Positions 16,061 through 23,938 of a stretch of DNA of 47,298 bases are shown here, one piece after another. Position 1 is the first letter of the stretch. Each line of letters opens with the position of its first letter. The DNA is from Prevotella sp. GTDB lineage: Bacteria; Bacteroidota; Bacteroidia; Bacteroidales; Bacteroidaceae. A program made the translations under genes and the position numbers. The stretch covers positions 1 through 47,298 of the forward strand of contig JAFVHN010000115.1 in the NCBI GenBank assembly GCA_017474515.1. Direction: 5' to 3'. The notes below the pieces were generated by a model. That model worked only from the letters and a program-made list of their open reading frames with translations. It searched no databases and was not told where the DNA came from.

Positions 16061-16288
16061 TTTTGTCAAGATTTTTCAATGGTTTTGATTTCTTGAAAAT
16101 GGTTTGACGGCAAATTGAGGTCCTCGATTTGCAAAATCTCTCCCCTCAATTTGCCATTTTTCTCCCCTTAATTTGCAGTCAAACTCAAGGCGATTTTCAA
16201 GTTATTGAAAATCAAGGAATTAGAAAAATGGCGTAAAAACAGGCAATTTGTCAAATATTTTTACCAATTTTTACCAATGTCGCTATCC
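16061..16288 (+). repeat. Variable-stem element, copy 2 (full, 228 bp)
   Basis: Left end TTTTGTCAAGATTTTTCAA, right end TTTGTCAAATATTTTTACC ... CGCTATCC. A 12-bp perfect stem GGCAAATTGAGG (16109-16120) / CCTCAATTTGCC (16144-16155) lies about 48 bases from the left end. It ends 51 bases from the stop codon of the metallophosphoesterase gene, which is on the opposite strand. Confidence 0.8.
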
Positions 16289-16339
16289 GCCGGAAAGTGG
16301 TATTTTTGTGACTGACGGGGATTGAATCGGCGACATCAA

Positions 16340-17449
16340 TCATCCGCGCCGGAGGGTGATGAGCGTGATTTCGGGCCATGCGCCGAAGCGGAAGGGCAGA
16401 ATGCCGCCCAGCCCGAACGAAACGTGGAGGCGTCGCCCGCCATCTTCGTACCATCCGCCCCACTCCTTGTAGAGCATCCTGACGGGCGAGAAAGGGCCTA
16501 TGAGCAGTTGTCCGGCGTGGGTGTGGCCCGACAGGGTGAGGTCGATGTCGGTGGTGGGAAGCACCTCTCGCCGCCAATGGGCAGGGTCGTGGGTGAGCAG
16601 AAGCTTGAAATGCTGGCCGCTGGTGCCAAGCATGGCCTTGGAAAGGTTGCCTTTCACTCTGAAGGGTGGCGCTCCCACATGGTCAACGCCGACGACCTCG
16701 ATGGTGGCGTCGCGGCGTGATATAAAGACGTGGGTGTCGCGAAGCAGATGCCAGCCTAACGACTTTACCATCAGCGAGAAAGCCTCGTCCTGCACCTTGC
16801 CGTCGGCATTGTCGTAGAAATCGTGGTTACCCATGACGGCAAACACGCCGCACGGGGCCTCGAGGCGGCGCAGCCAGTCGATGTGGGGTGCGGCCTCGTC
16901 AACATGCTGGTTGATGAGGTCGCCCGTGAACGCCACCATGTCGGGGTGTTCGCCCAGCGCCGCCTCCACCACTTTTTGCGTGAAAGAGGTGTCGTCGCCC
17001 AGCGTTCCCAAGTGCCAGTCGGAGATGTGGAGCAGGCGGAATCCGTCGAAAGCTTCTGGCAACCGCTTGAAATACACCTCGTCGTGGCGGACGCGGAGGG
17101 CGCGGCGGCCCGCCGTGAACCCGAAGACGGCCACGGCCAGGACGGCCAGCGCCACGACGGCTCCCCAGCGCCATCCCACGGCCAGCGCCGCCACGACCAG
17201 CACCAGTTTTGGAATGACCAGGCAGAGCAGGGTGGCGAAGAATAGCCGAAGACTACGCACGCGCCCGAACAATCGGCGGTGGAGCGACAGATATGAAAAG
17301 AGGATGAAAGCCGTGGTAAGCGAAAAAAGCACGCATAGCCAGCGGGGCTGGTGACCGGCGATGCCTGTCCACACCGCCACGTCGGGAAGAATGGCGGCGG
17401 CAAGCAGGATGGCCCAGATGCGCAAAACGATATGGTAGAAGTTGGTCAA
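16340..17449 (-). CDS. Membrane-anchored metallophosphoesterase
   Basis: A 369-residue calcineurin-like phosphoesterase. Residues 1-120 carry about four hydrophobic membrane segments (IWAILLAAAILPDVAV; VLFSLTTAFILFSYL; LFFATLLCLVIPKLVLVVAAL; GAVVALAVLAVAVFGFTAG). The catalytic domain follows with all metal-binding motifs: DWHLG, GDLIN, GNHDFY, LTHDP and SGHTHAGQ. The family resembles YaeI/LpxG-type enzymes that hydrolyse UDP-2,3-diacylglucosamine in lipid A synthesis or other phosphoesters; substrate is not determinable here. The active site should face the cytoplasm or periplasm near the inner membrane. A promoter box lies 27 bases upstream. Confidence 0.9.
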   Translation of the reverse strand: MTNFYHIVLRIWAILLAAAILPDVAVWTGIAGHQPRWLCVLFSLTTAFILFSYLSLHRRLFGRVRSLRLFFATLLCLVIPKLVLVVAALAVGWRWGAVVALAVLAVAVFGFTAGRRALRVRHDEVYFKRLPEAFDGFRLLHISDWHLGTLGDDTSFTQKVVEAALGEHPDMVAFTGDLINQHVDEAAPHIDWLRRLEAPCGVFAVMGNHDFYDNADGKVQDEAFSLMVKSLGWHLLRDTHVFISRRDATIEVVGVDHVGAPPFRVKGNLSKAMLGTSGQHFKLLLTHDPAHWRREVLPTTDIDLTLSGHTHAGQLLIGPFSPVRMLYKEWGGWYEDGGRRLHVSFGLGGILPFRFGAWPEITLITLRRG

Positions 17450-17475
17450 GGCAAACGGGTGGGGTGATTTCGGTG

Positions 17476-17507
17476 CAAAAATAATGGTTTTTTACAAATA
17501 GGACAAG
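17476..17507 (-). promoter_or_regulatory. Promoter of metallophosphoesterase gene
   Basis: Minus strand CTTG (17504-17507), 20 bases, TATTTTTG (17476-17483). The -7 box is exact and the -33 box has one mismatch; start expected near 17469, about 20 nt before the ATG. Confidence 0.6.
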
Positions 17508-17545
17508 AAACCGGACTTTTTTGTGTTGTGGAAAAGGCCTTCGCC

Positions 17546-17995
17546 TCACAAATCGCTATAGGAGGGCAGGTCGGGAAGGAAATGAAATGACCGGCTCGCG
17601 TAGTCCATGCGGCAACAGAGGTGTTGAAGGCCGTTCGACACCACCAGGTAATCAACGTGGAGCAGCAGGTTGTAGGCAGAAATCTGGTCGAAAACCTTCT
17701 GGGTAAGCGTTATCGTCGGCGACTTGTATTCCACAATCATTTGTGGCTGTAACTGCTTATTATATAATAAGGTATCACAACGCAGGCGTTTGTCGCCCAC
17801 TTGAAGTTGCACCTCGTTGGCCAAAAGGCCGGAGGGGAAACCGAGGTGGCCGGTCAGGTAGTGTACAAAGTGCTGACGAACCCATTCCTCGGGTGTCAGG
17901 GCGACATATTTTCGGCGGAGGTCATCGAAAATCATGCGCTTTCCCTCGCGAGAAATGATTTTTATTTCGTATGGAGGTAGGTTGATTGGATACAT
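17546..17995 (-). CDS. HsdR N-terminal-like PD-(D/E)XK protein
   Basis: A 149-residue stand-alone protein matching the N-terminal nuclease domain of type I restriction R subunits (HSDR_N family). The catalytic-type residues are visible: Asp in LRCDTLLYN and the E-x-K pair in MIVEYKSP. There is no helicase domain and no restriction or modification gene nearby, so it is not a restriction system. Such small proteins are, from memory, conserved in Bacteroidota beside holA, as here (divergent), suggesting a housekeeping DNA role. Its upstream region is exceptional: three identical promoters in 67-bp tandem repeats point into it. The predicted leader from the nearest one is only about 10 nt. Confidence 0.82.
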   Translation of the reverse strand: MYPINLPPYEIKIISREGKRMIFDDLRRKYVALTPEEWVRQHFVHYLTGHLGFPSGLLANEVQLQVGDKRLRCDTLLYNKQLQPQMIVEYKSPTITLTQKVFDQISAYNLLLHVDYLVVSNGLQHLCCRMDYASRSFHFLPDLPSYSDL

Positions 17996-18000
17996 TTTTG

Positions 18001-18019
18001 TAATTTTGCAGCAAAATTA
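18001..18019. promoter_or_regulatory. Palindrome joining divergent -7 boxes
   Basis: TAATTTTGcagCAAAATTA is a perfect 19-base palindrome. Its left half is a plus-strand TAnnTTTG box facing holA; its right half is the minus-strand box of the first tandem promoter. It may serve as a shared operator or simply reflect back-to-back promoters. Confidence 0.55.
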
Positions 18020-18043
18020 CGGAAAATCGAGCGAAGAACCAAA
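18012..18043 (-). promoter_or_regulatory. Tandem promoter 1 (nearest the HsdR-N-like gene)
   Basis: Minus strand TTTG (18040-18043), 20 bases, TAATTTTG (18012-18019): exact consensus, start predicted near 18005. Confidence 0.7.
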
Positions 18044-18078
18044 TTTATTTGAGTTTTTCCGAGATGGAGTAATTTATC

Positions 18079-18110
18079 CAAAATTACGGAAAATCGAGCG
18101 AAGAACCAAA
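18079..18110 (-). promoter_or_regulatory. Tandem promoter 2
   Basis: Minus strand TTTG (18107-18110), 20 bases, TAATTTTG (18079-18086); identical to promoter 1 but 67 bases further upstream. Confidence 0.68.
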
Positions 18111-18145
18111 TTTATTTGAGTTTTTCCGAGATGGAGTAATTTATC

Positions 18146-18177
18146 CAAAATTACGAAAAATCGAGCGAAGAACCAAA
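18146..18177 (-). promoter_or_regulatory. Tandem promoter 3
   Basis: Minus strand TTTG (18174-18177), 20 bases, TAATTTTG (18146-18153); one substitution in the spacer relative to the other two. Confidence 0.66.
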
Positions 18178-18288
18178 TTTATTTGAGTTTTTCCGAGATG
18201 GAGTATTTTTCCTTTGCAAGGCGAAAACGGCTTCACATCGCGGTTCCTACCATTAACAGATGGCTTCGGCCACCAAACAAACAACTCT

Positions 18289-19323
18289 ATGGCAGAGAAA
18301 AAAACTACCACCACCTACCAGTCGGTCATGGCCGAGCTGAGGAAGGGAAACTACGCCCCGGTCTATGTGCTCATGGGCGAAGAGTCATACTATATTGACC
18401 TCATCACCGACTTCATAGCAGAACATGCCCTCAGCGAGAGCGAGCGCGACTTCAACCAGACGGTGGTCTTCGGGGCCGATGTCACGTCGGCACAGGTGGC
18501 CGACCTCGCACGCCGCTTCCCCATGATGTCGGAACGGCAGGTGATCATCGTCAAAGAGGCGCAGAACATCAAGAACTGGGAACGGCTGGAGGCTTATTTT
18601 GAAAAACCGCTCAATTCCACCGTCCTCGTCATCGCATATAAGAACGGCACCATCGATGCCAGGAAAAAAATCCTTGCCAAGGCGCAGAGGGTGGGCGTGG
18701 TCTTCGAGAGCAAGAAGAAACGCGACTATGAACTTCCGGCGTTCGTCACCAGCTACCTGCAGGAACGCAACTGCTCGGTGGACACCAAGGCGGCGTACAT
18801 GGTTGCCGAGCATATCGGTGCCGACCTCAGCCGGTTGGCATCGGAACTCGACAAAGTGATACTTGCCATGAGCGACGACAGCGACCGGAAAGTGACGCCC
18901 GACGTGGTGGAAAAACAAATCGGAGTGAGCAAGGAGTATAATGGTTTTGAACTGAGAAAAGCCATCGCCGAAAGGGACATTTTGAAGGCGAATAAAATAG
19001 TAAAATATTTTGACAAAAATCCGAAGGCCGGCAACGCCTTCGTGCTCATCCCAACGCTCTTTTCTTTCTTCCAAAATTTGATGCTTGCCTATTACGCGCC
19101 CAACAAAACGAACGAAAACGAGCTGGCAAAATGGCTCGATTTGAGGGGCGGGGGATGGGCCGCCAAGGAATACCTGATGGGACTGAGAAATTATTCCGGA
19201 GTGAAAACAATGCAGATAATTGATAAAATTAGGGAGACAGATGCCAAGACAAAGGGCCTCGACAACCCCAATACACCCATCGGGGAGCTGCTCAAGGAGC
19301 TCGTTTTTTTCATTCTACATTGA
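18289..19323 (+). CDS. holA: DNA polymerase III delta subunit (clamp loader)
   Basis: A 344-residue protein of normal HolA length. Early residues (YAPVYVLMGEESYYIDLITDFI) are the delta N-terminal ATPase-like domain, without functional Walker motifs as expected. RFPMMSERQVIIVKEAQ, TIDARKKILAKAQ, ADLSRLASELDKVIL and KANKIVKYFDKNPKAGNAFVLI are typical of the family. It opens the sliding clamp during loading onto DNA, so it works with dnaN of this window. I start at 18289 (MAEKKTTTTYQSVM); the frame is open back to 18214, inside the region following the tandem repeats. A hairpin follows the stop (19358-19392). Confidence 0.94.
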   Translation: MAEKKTTTTYQSVMAELRKGNYAPVYVLMGEESYYIDLITDFIAEHALSESERDFNQTVVFGADVTSAQVADLARRFPMMSERQVIIVKEAQNIKNWERLEAYFEKPLNSTVLVIAYKNGTIDARKKILAKAQRVGVVFESKKKRDYELPAFVTSYLQERNCSVDTKAAYMVAEHIGADLSRLASELDKVILAMSDDSDRKVTPDVVEKQIGVSKEYNGFELRKAIAERDILKANKIVKYFDKNPKAGNAFVLIPTLFSFFQNLMLAYYAPNKTNENELAKWLDLRGGGWAAKEYLMGLRNYSGVKTMQIIDKIRETDAKTKGLDNPNTPIGELLKELVFFILH

Positions 19324-19357
19324 TTTTCCTCAACTTTTCTTGCCGATTTTTTGCTAA

Positions 19358-19392
19358 AACCCCGGCTTTTCCAGACAGGAAAAATCGGGGTT
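19358..19392 (+). terminator. Hairpin downstream of holA
   Basis: AACCCCGGCTTTTCC and GGAAAAATCGGGGTT form a 15-bp stem with two mismatches and a 5-base loop. There is no strong T-run after it, so it is a weak terminator or a 3' stabiliser. Confidence 0.5.
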
Positions 19393-20015
19393 AAACGTTG
19401 CGTAAATCAGGACTTTAACACGATTTTAAGGCCGTGAGAATGGCGTATTTCGAAATTCTTGCACGGGATTTCAGAATTTTGAAACGACGCGATTTTCAGC
19501 CCTTTTCCGACGCAAATTATTCATCGTTAGCATTTGTTTACATTTAAAACCTTGAATATTTCAAAATATAAATCCATAAAATAAATAATACATTCGTCTT
19601 TGCAAATGTAAATTTTAAAAACAAAAGTGTAAAAATGAGATAAATATTTTGGTTTTAATCCCGAAATATTTTGGTTTCTATTTACAAATGTATATTTATC
19701 CATAGCCTATATTTTGGTGCTATTAGTGTTGAAATCAGTAAGTTAAGCGAAATTTACGATATAAAACAGCCAGCGGGAAGCCTCATTAGGGAGGATTTGG
19801 TTTGCATATTTGGCTTTCCTTTGTTTGGTTCTCGTAAATAACAAAATCAAACCCAGTTAATTGCCAAAAATAGCTGAGAAAAACCTTATATTTGATTTTG
19901 AGTCTAAAATTTAGATTTACAAACATAAACACTAAATTCAAGGTTTGGAATTTAATAATTTAAATGTTTAAATTTCAAAAACAAAACCTCACAAAGAAAA
20001 ATCGTTGCTCAAAAA

Positions 20016-20047
20016 GTTGCAAGTTCCAAATTTTTGCTTTACCTTTG
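20016..20047 (+). promoter_or_regulatory. Promoter of XRE regulator
   Basis: GTTG (20016-20019), 20 bases, TACCTTTG (20040-20047). The -7 box is exact and the -33 box has one mismatch. Start near 20054, leader about 57 nt. Confidence 0.6.
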
Positions 20048-20110
20048 TAAATCGAATAGAAAAAGGGCAAAAACAGCCCTCATCACCCCTTTCAACCCCA
20101 AGAAGAAGCA

Positions 20111-20578
20111 ATGAAAGACAGAATCAGGCAGATCATGGAGGCCCAGCACATGACGCAAAAAAATTTCGCCAACTACATCGGAATGTCCGAGGGCTCCCTC
20201 AGCAGTGTGTTCAACGGACGCACCCGCCCCACTCTTAACATCGTGGAAGCCATCAAAAGCAAATTCCCAGCTATCAGCCTCGACTGGCTGATGTTCGGCA
20301 AGGGAAAGATGTATGAAAGCACGTCGGCCGTTGACGGCCAGAACGCCGGAAACAAACAGCTGTCATCCACCGAACCGGTGATTGAGTTTCCTGGCAACAA
20401 TTCTAAACCTCTCGACATTCCTTTTTCCGACGTACAAGGAACGCATGGTGTAGGTGGTACACTTAAAAATCCGGCACTTTTTGAGGTAAAAAATATTGAC
20501 AAAACGCCACGTCAAATTACCGAAATCCGCGTCTTTTTTGACGACCAGACTTGGGAGAGTTTTGTGCCAAAAAAGTGA
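20111..20578 (+). CDS. XRE-family helix-turn-helix regulator
   Basis: A 155-residue DNA-binding protein. Residues about 3-60 form an HTH_3 domain: MTQKNFANYIGMSEGSLSSV is the helix-turn-helix and NGRTRPTLNIVEAI the following helices. SLDWLMFGKGKMY ends the domain as in many Bacteroidales XRE proteins. The C-terminal 90 residues are Ser/Asn-rich, then VKNIDKTPRQITEIRVFFDD, a segment of unknown role. It stands alone between holA and pyrK on the plus strand, behind a 787-bp AT-rich region with regularly spaced repeats that could be autoregulatory sites. No phage genes are nearby; targets are unknown. Confidence 0.85.
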   Translation: MKDRIRQIMEAQHMTQKNFANYIGMSEGSLSSVFNGRTRPTLNIVEAIKSKFPAISLDWLMFGKGKMYESTSAVDGQNAGNKQLSSTEPVIEFPGNNSKPLDIPFSDVQGTHGVGGTLKNPALFEVKNIDKTPRQITEIRVFFDDQTWESFVPKK

Positions 20579-20726
20579 TGCCGATGACGTTCTTTTTTAA
20601 ATTGCGGCGGCCGGCACTTTTTCATTTTCTTCCCTTCATTTCATTTGCCGGCCGTCGATATTTTGTCATCTTCATGCCCGACAATCAAAAAAAGCACCTT
20701 GTCATAATAAAAAGCGCGGATAATGT

Positions 20727-20757
20727 TTTGTCTTGCGCCCGATTTTGCGTAAATTTG
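20727..20757 (+). promoter_or_regulatory. Promoter of pyrK-pyrD
   Basis: TTTG (20727-20730), 19 bases, TAAATTTG (20750-20757): exact consensus. Start near 20764. Because the box overlaps the open frame that begins at 20733, it also decides the PyrK start in favour of 20784. Confidence 0.72.
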
Positions 20758-20783
20758 CCGTCGCAACGAATGATAACCTTTCT

Positions 20784-21563
20784 ATGATGAAAAAATATGT
20801 TTTGGACCTGCGTGTGGCGGCAGCCACCCGTCAGAACGACAGATACGTGTTGTTGAAACTGACCTCCGAGAGCGCCTTGCCACCCATGATTCCGGGCCAG
20901 TTTGCCGAGGTGCGCGTTGACGGCTCGCCCTCCACCTTCCTCCGTCGCCCCGTTTCCATCCATTTTGTTGATGAACAGGCCAACGAGGTGTGGCTTTTAG
21001 TGGCCGCCGTGGGTGCCGGAACGCGCCGTCTGGCCGCCCTGCAACGTGGTGAGCGGCTCAATTGCGTGCTCCCCTTGGGCAATGGCTTCAGCCTGCCTGA
21101 AAACGGCTCAGAAGCCCCGAAAATGCTCCTCGTGGGCGGTGGTGTGGGAGTGGCCCCGCTGCTCTTCTATGGCAGTGTGCTCCACCGTCGCGGCCTTCAG
21201 CCCACGTTCCTCTTGGGAGCCCGCACGGAGGACGATTTAACCCAGTTGGACGAGTTCCGGAAATACGGCCGCGTGCTGCTCACCACCGAGGACGGCACGG
21301 CCGGCGAGCGCGGCTTCGTCACCAACCACAGCGTGCTCGAAAAGGAACATTTCGACCATATTGCTACCTGCGGCCCCAAGCCCATGATGCAGGCGGTGGC
21401 ACGCTATGCCCGCGAAAACGGCATCGCCTGCGAGGCCTCGCTCGAGAATTTGATGGCCTGCGGGCTCGGCGCGTGCCTGTGCTGTGTGGAGAAAACCACT
21501 GAAGGCAACCTCTGCGTATGCAAAGAGGGGCCGGTGTTCGATGTGAAACGCCTGCTCTGGTAG
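20784..21563 (+). CDS. pyrK: Dihydroorotate dehydrogenase B electron-transfer subunit
   Basis: A 259-residue FAD/[2Fe-2S] protein passing electrons from dihydroorotate oxidation to NAD. FAD binding is shown by FLRRPVSIHFV, the nucleotide-binding fold by LLVGGGVGVAPLLFYG, and the iron-sulfur ligands by the C-terminal CGLGACLCCVEKT...CVCKEGPVF cluster. I start at 20784 (MMKKYVLDL; 20787 equally possible) because the promoter at 20727-20757 lies over the upstream part of the frame. pyrD follows after 86 bp on the same strand, giving the complete PyrDB enzyme of pyrimidine synthesis. Confidence 0.93.
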   Translation: MMKKYVLDLRVAAATRQNDRYVLLKLTSESALPPMIPGQFAEVRVDGSPSTFLRRPVSIHFVDEQANEVWLLVAAVGAGTRRLAALQRGERLNCVLPLGNGFSLPENGSEAPKMLLVGGGVGVAPLLFYGSVLHRRGLQPTFLLGARTEDDLTQLDEFRKYGRVLLTTEDGTAGERGFVTNHSVLEKEHFDHIATCGPKPMMQAVARYARENGIACEASLENLMACGLGACLCCVEKTTEGNLCVCKEGPVFDVKRLLW

Positions 21564-21649
21564 CGTGCCTACGGCCTTTTTCAATGAGGAAACCCATTCC
21601 GGTCTTCATGAAAAGAGTGAATGAAAAACAAGAAAAATAATATTGAGAA

Positions 21650-22561
21650 ATGGCAGACTTAAGCGTAAAAATCAATAACCTGACACTGAAAAACCCCGTG
21701 ATGACGGCTTCGGGCACCTTCGGCTACGGCCTGGAATTTGCCGATTTCGTCCCTCTCGACGGCCTTGGCGCCATCATTGTGAAGGGAACCACCCTCCATG
21801 CCCGTGAGGGCAACGACTACCCGCGCATGGTCGAAACGGCCTCGGGCATGCTCAACTGCGTGGGGTTGCAAAACAAGGGCGTGGACTATTTTTGCAAACA
21901 TATCTACCCGGAAGTCAAGGACTTAGGCACTCATGTCATTGTCAACGTGAGCGGTTCTTCGCCCGACGACTACGCCGAATGTGCCTCGCGCATCGATGCC
22001 CTTGAAGCCATTCCGGCCATCGAACTCAATATCTCGTGTCCCAACGTGCGCCAGGGCGGCATGGCCTTCGGAGTGACCTGTCAGGGAGCTGCCAGCGTGG
22101 TGAAGGCCGTCCGCCGCCGCTATGGCAAGACGCTGATTGTCAAGCTCTCGCCCAACGTCACCGATATTGCCGAAATAGCGCGTGCCGTGGAGGGCGAGGG
22201 AGCCGATGCCGTGTCGCTCATCAACACCCTGATGGGCATGTCCATCGACATTGAGCGCCGCCGCCCGCGGCTCAGCATCGGCACCGGCGGACTGAGCGGA
22301 CCCGCCGTGAAGCCCGTGGCCCTGCGCATGGTGTGGCAGGTGGCCCGCGCCGTCGCCATTCCCGTGGTAGGCCTCGGCGGCATCATGACGGCCGAAGATG
22401 CCATAGAGTTCCTCATGGCCGGTGCCACGGCGGTGGAGATAGGCACGGCCAACTTCATCGACCCGCAGGCCACCATCAAGGTGCGCGACGGCATCGACCG
22501 CTGGCTCGACGGCCACGGCTGTGCCAGTGTGAACGAAATCATAGGGAGCCTTCAGGCATAA
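21650..22561 (+). CDS. pyrD: Dihydroorotate dehydrogenase B catalytic subunit
   Basis: A 303-residue FMN enzyme oxidising dihydroorotate to orotate. Family motifs are [19 protein letters not shown], and [13 protein letters not shown] with catalytic Cys130, which marks the class 1B enzyme (class 2 uses Ser). The phosphate-binding end [31 protein letters not shown] is intact. Class 1B enzymes need PyrK, encoded immediately upstream. A strong terminator (22580-22627) closes the unit. Confidence 0.96.
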   Translation: MADLSVKINNLTLKNPVMTASGTFGYGLEFADFVPLDGLGAIIVKGTTLHAREGNDYPRMVETASGMLNCVGLQNKGVDYFCKHIYPEVKDLGTHVIVNVSGSSPDDYAECASRIDALEAIPAIELNISCPNVRQGGMAFGVTCQGAASVVKAVRRRYGKTLIVKLSPNVTDIAEIARAVEGEGADAVSLINTLMGMSIDIERRRPRLSIGTGGLSGPAVKPVALRMVWQVARAVAIPVVGLGGIMTAEDAIEFLMAGATAVEIGTANFIDPQATIKVRDGIDRWLDGHGCASVNEIIGSLQA

Positions 22562-22579
22562 ATCCTCCCAATCACCCCG

Positions 22580-22627
22580 GCCGCCGGCCCGTTCCTGCAT
22601 GTGGAGCGGGCCGGCGGCTGTCTTTTT
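22580..22627 (+). terminator. Terminator of pyrK-pyrD
   Basis: GCCGCCGGCCCG (22580-22591) pairs perfectly with 22607-22618, followed by TGTCTTTTT. Located 19 bases after the pyrD stop. Confidence 0.9.
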
Positions 22628-22635
22628 AGGGATAT

Positions 22636-22665
22636 ACAAAAGCCCCCGGCCAAACAGCCGGGGGC
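22636..22665 (-). terminator. Terminator for aroC or the candidate small RNA
   Basis: 9-bp perfect GC stem (22642-22650 / 22657-22665), 6-base loop, then CTTTTG on the minus strand. It lies 150 bases beyond the aroC stop. Confidence 0.8.
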
Positions 22666-22739
22666 AACCAACACAAAAACTAAACTAGACTTAATTAAAC
22701 AATTACGGGGATTTTCACAAACCCATAAAATTCCGTATT
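22636..22739 (-). ncRNA. Candidate small RNA between pyrD and aroC
   Basis: Minus-strand unit of about 100 nt with its own promoter (22746-22777), a 5' hairpin (TACGGAATTTT pairing with AAAATCCCCGTA, 22704-22737), an unpaired AU-rich middle, and a terminator hairpin (GCCCCCGGC / GCCGGGGGC, 22642-22665) followed by TTTT. No open frame of useful length and no minus-strand gene follows. It could alternatively be just the 3' end of the aroC transcript. Expression is not known. Confidence 0.5.
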
Positions 22740-22745
22740 GCGATG

Positions 22746-22777
22746 CAAATGTAGTAATAATCTGTGAACCTCGCAAC
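22746..22777 (-). promoter_or_regulatory. Promoter of candidate small RNA
   Basis: Minus strand GTTG (22774-22777), 20 bases, TACATTTG (22746-22753): exact -7 box, one mismatch at -33. It lies downstream of the aroC stop codon and points away from any coding gene. Confidence 0.5.
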
Positions 22778-22815
22778 TTTTTGGCGAAAAAAAATAATTA
22801 TTTACCGCCGTTTTA

Positions 22816-23928
22816 TCACAATTTAACAGATTTGTCCATTAAAATGCCGTCGAGCAGTACCATGGCGGTCATAGCCTCCACAATCGGCACCGCCCTTGGC
22901 AATACGCACGGGTCGTGGCGTCCCTGCGCCTTCAACGTGGCGGGCTGCATGCTGGTGTCCACCGTCTGTTGTTCCATAAGGATGGTGGCCACGGGTTTGA
23001 AGGCCACCCTGAACCAGATGTCCTGTCCGTTGCTGATGCCGCCCTGGATGCCGCCGCTATGGTTGCTCAGGGTGCCTATTTGCCGGTTGGCGCCGGGTTG
23101 CTGGCGGTCCTTTTGGGCGTTTCCTTGCGGCACGAACACGTCGTTCTGCTCCGATCCGCGCGTCAATATGCTGTCGAAGCCGTCGCCGTATTCAAACCCT
23201 TTTGCCGCGTTGATGCTCAGCATGGCCTCTCCGAGCCTGGCGTGCAGCTTTCCAAATTCCGGCTCTCCGATGCCCGGTGGACATCCTGTCACCACGCACG
23301 TCACGATGCCCCCCACGGTGTCGCCGGCCGCTTTCACCTCCTTGATGAGGCTTTCCATCTGCCGCGCCTTTTCGGGGTCGGGGCAGCGAACGGCGTTCTC
23401 CTCGGCTTTCGCCAGGTCATAGCGGCGGTAATCCTTGTCGAGCGCTATGTCGGCCACCTGCGAGGTGTAGGCCGTGATGCCTATGCCCATCTGCCTGAGT
23501 GCCAGTTTGGCCAGTGCCCCTCCCACGCAGCGGCTGATGGTGATGCGTGCCGACGAGCGGCCGCCGCCACGGTGGTCGCGCAGACCGTATTTATAAAAAT
23601 AGGTGAAGTCGGCATGGCTGGGCCTGAACACATGGCGCATGTTCTCATAGTCTTGCGAATGGTGGTCGCCGTTTCTCACGATGAAGCCTATCGGGCTGCC
23701 GGTGGTCTTTCCTTCAAACAGCCCGCTGAGCAGTTCCACGCGGTCGGCCTCGTTGCGCCCGGTGGTGATGCTGCTCTGCCCCGGCCGGCGTCGGTCGAGC
23801 TCGTGCTGAATGAAATCGGTGTCCACGTCGATGCCGGGCGGCATGCCGTCCACCACCCCTCCGATGGCCGTTCCGTGGCTCTCGCCGAAGGTGGTGAGTG
23901 TGAACACCTTGCCGAAAGTGTTGCTCAT
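22816..23928 (-). CDS. aroC: Chorismate synthase
   Basis: A 370-residue enzyme converting 5-enolpyruvylshikimate-3-phosphate to chorismate with reduced FMN. Signature regions are [54 protein letters not shown] and [14 protein letters not shown] start at 23928 ([15 protein letters not shown]); the frame remains open to 24018, but that part is the slyD 3' end read in another frame (Ala/Asp/Thr-rich). slyD ends 10 bp upstream, so the two are co-transcribed. Confidence 0.96.
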   Translation of the reverse strand: MSNTFGKVFTLTTFGESHGTAIGGVVDGMPPGIDVDTDFIQHELDRRRPGQSSITTGRNEADRVELLSGLFEGKTTGSPIGFIVRNGDHHSQDYENMRHVFRPSHADFTYFYKYGLRDHRGGGRSSARITISRCVGGALAKLALRQMGIGITAYTSQVADIALDKDYRRYDLAKAEENAVRCPDPEKARQMESLIKEVKAAGDTVGGIVTCVVTGCPPGIGEPEFGKLHARLGEAMLSINAAKGFEYGDGFDSILTRGSEQNDVFVPQGNAQKDRQQPGANRQIGTLSNHSGGIQGGISNGQDIWFRVAFKPVATILMEQQTVDTSMQPATLKAQGRHDPCVLPRAVPIVEAMTAMVLLDGILMDKSVKL

Positions 23929-23938
23929 GCTTCGTGGC

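Larger units (their letters stand above)
15056..16339. other. 1.3-kb gene-free repeat region
   Basis: No gene is supported. From left to right it holds the leader of the BspA-like gene with strong hairpins (15127-15205), that gene's promoter (15388-15418), a half copy of the variable-stem element (15462-15580), a GC-rich palindromic array (15622-15910) and a full copy of the variable-stem element (16061-16288). Short open frames through the array are by-products of the repeats. Confidence 0.8.
18012..18211. repeat. Three 67-bp tandem repeats, each carrying a promoter
   Basis: Three head-to-tail units begin at 18012, 18079 and 18146 with period exactly 67. They are almost identical; unit 3 has one substitution (ACGAAAAA for ACGGAAAA) and a changed last few bases. 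Each contains a perfect minus-strand Bacteroidota promoter. The array fills the space between the divergent HsdR-N-like gene and holA. Copy number could vary by slippage or recombination. Confidence 0.9.
19324..20110. other. AT-rich intergenic region holA to XRE regulator
   Basis: No gene is supported in these 787 bases. After the holA hairpin the sequence becomes very AT-rich. AAATATTTTGGTTT occurs twice (19642-19655, 19664-19677), exactly 22 bases apart, and ATATTTTGGT again at 19709-19718, 43 bases from the second. ACAAATGTA-like motifs occur near 19603 and 19683. These could be operators for the regulator just downstream. The regulator promoter lies at 20016-20047. Confidence 0.6.

Noticed and set aside
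17546-17995. Type I restriction system
   Set aside because: Only the N-terminal nuclease-fold domain is present, as a complete 149-residue gene; no HsdM, HsdS or helicase nearby.
18012-18211. CRISPR-like tandem repeat
   Set aside because: Units are contiguous 67-bp copies without unique spacers.
20579-20732. Hairpin CGGCCGGCA/TGCCGGCCG between XRE gene and pyrK as terminator
   Set aside because: The 9-bp stem (20608-20616 / 20646-20654) has a 29-base loop and no T-run after it, so it is too weak to list.
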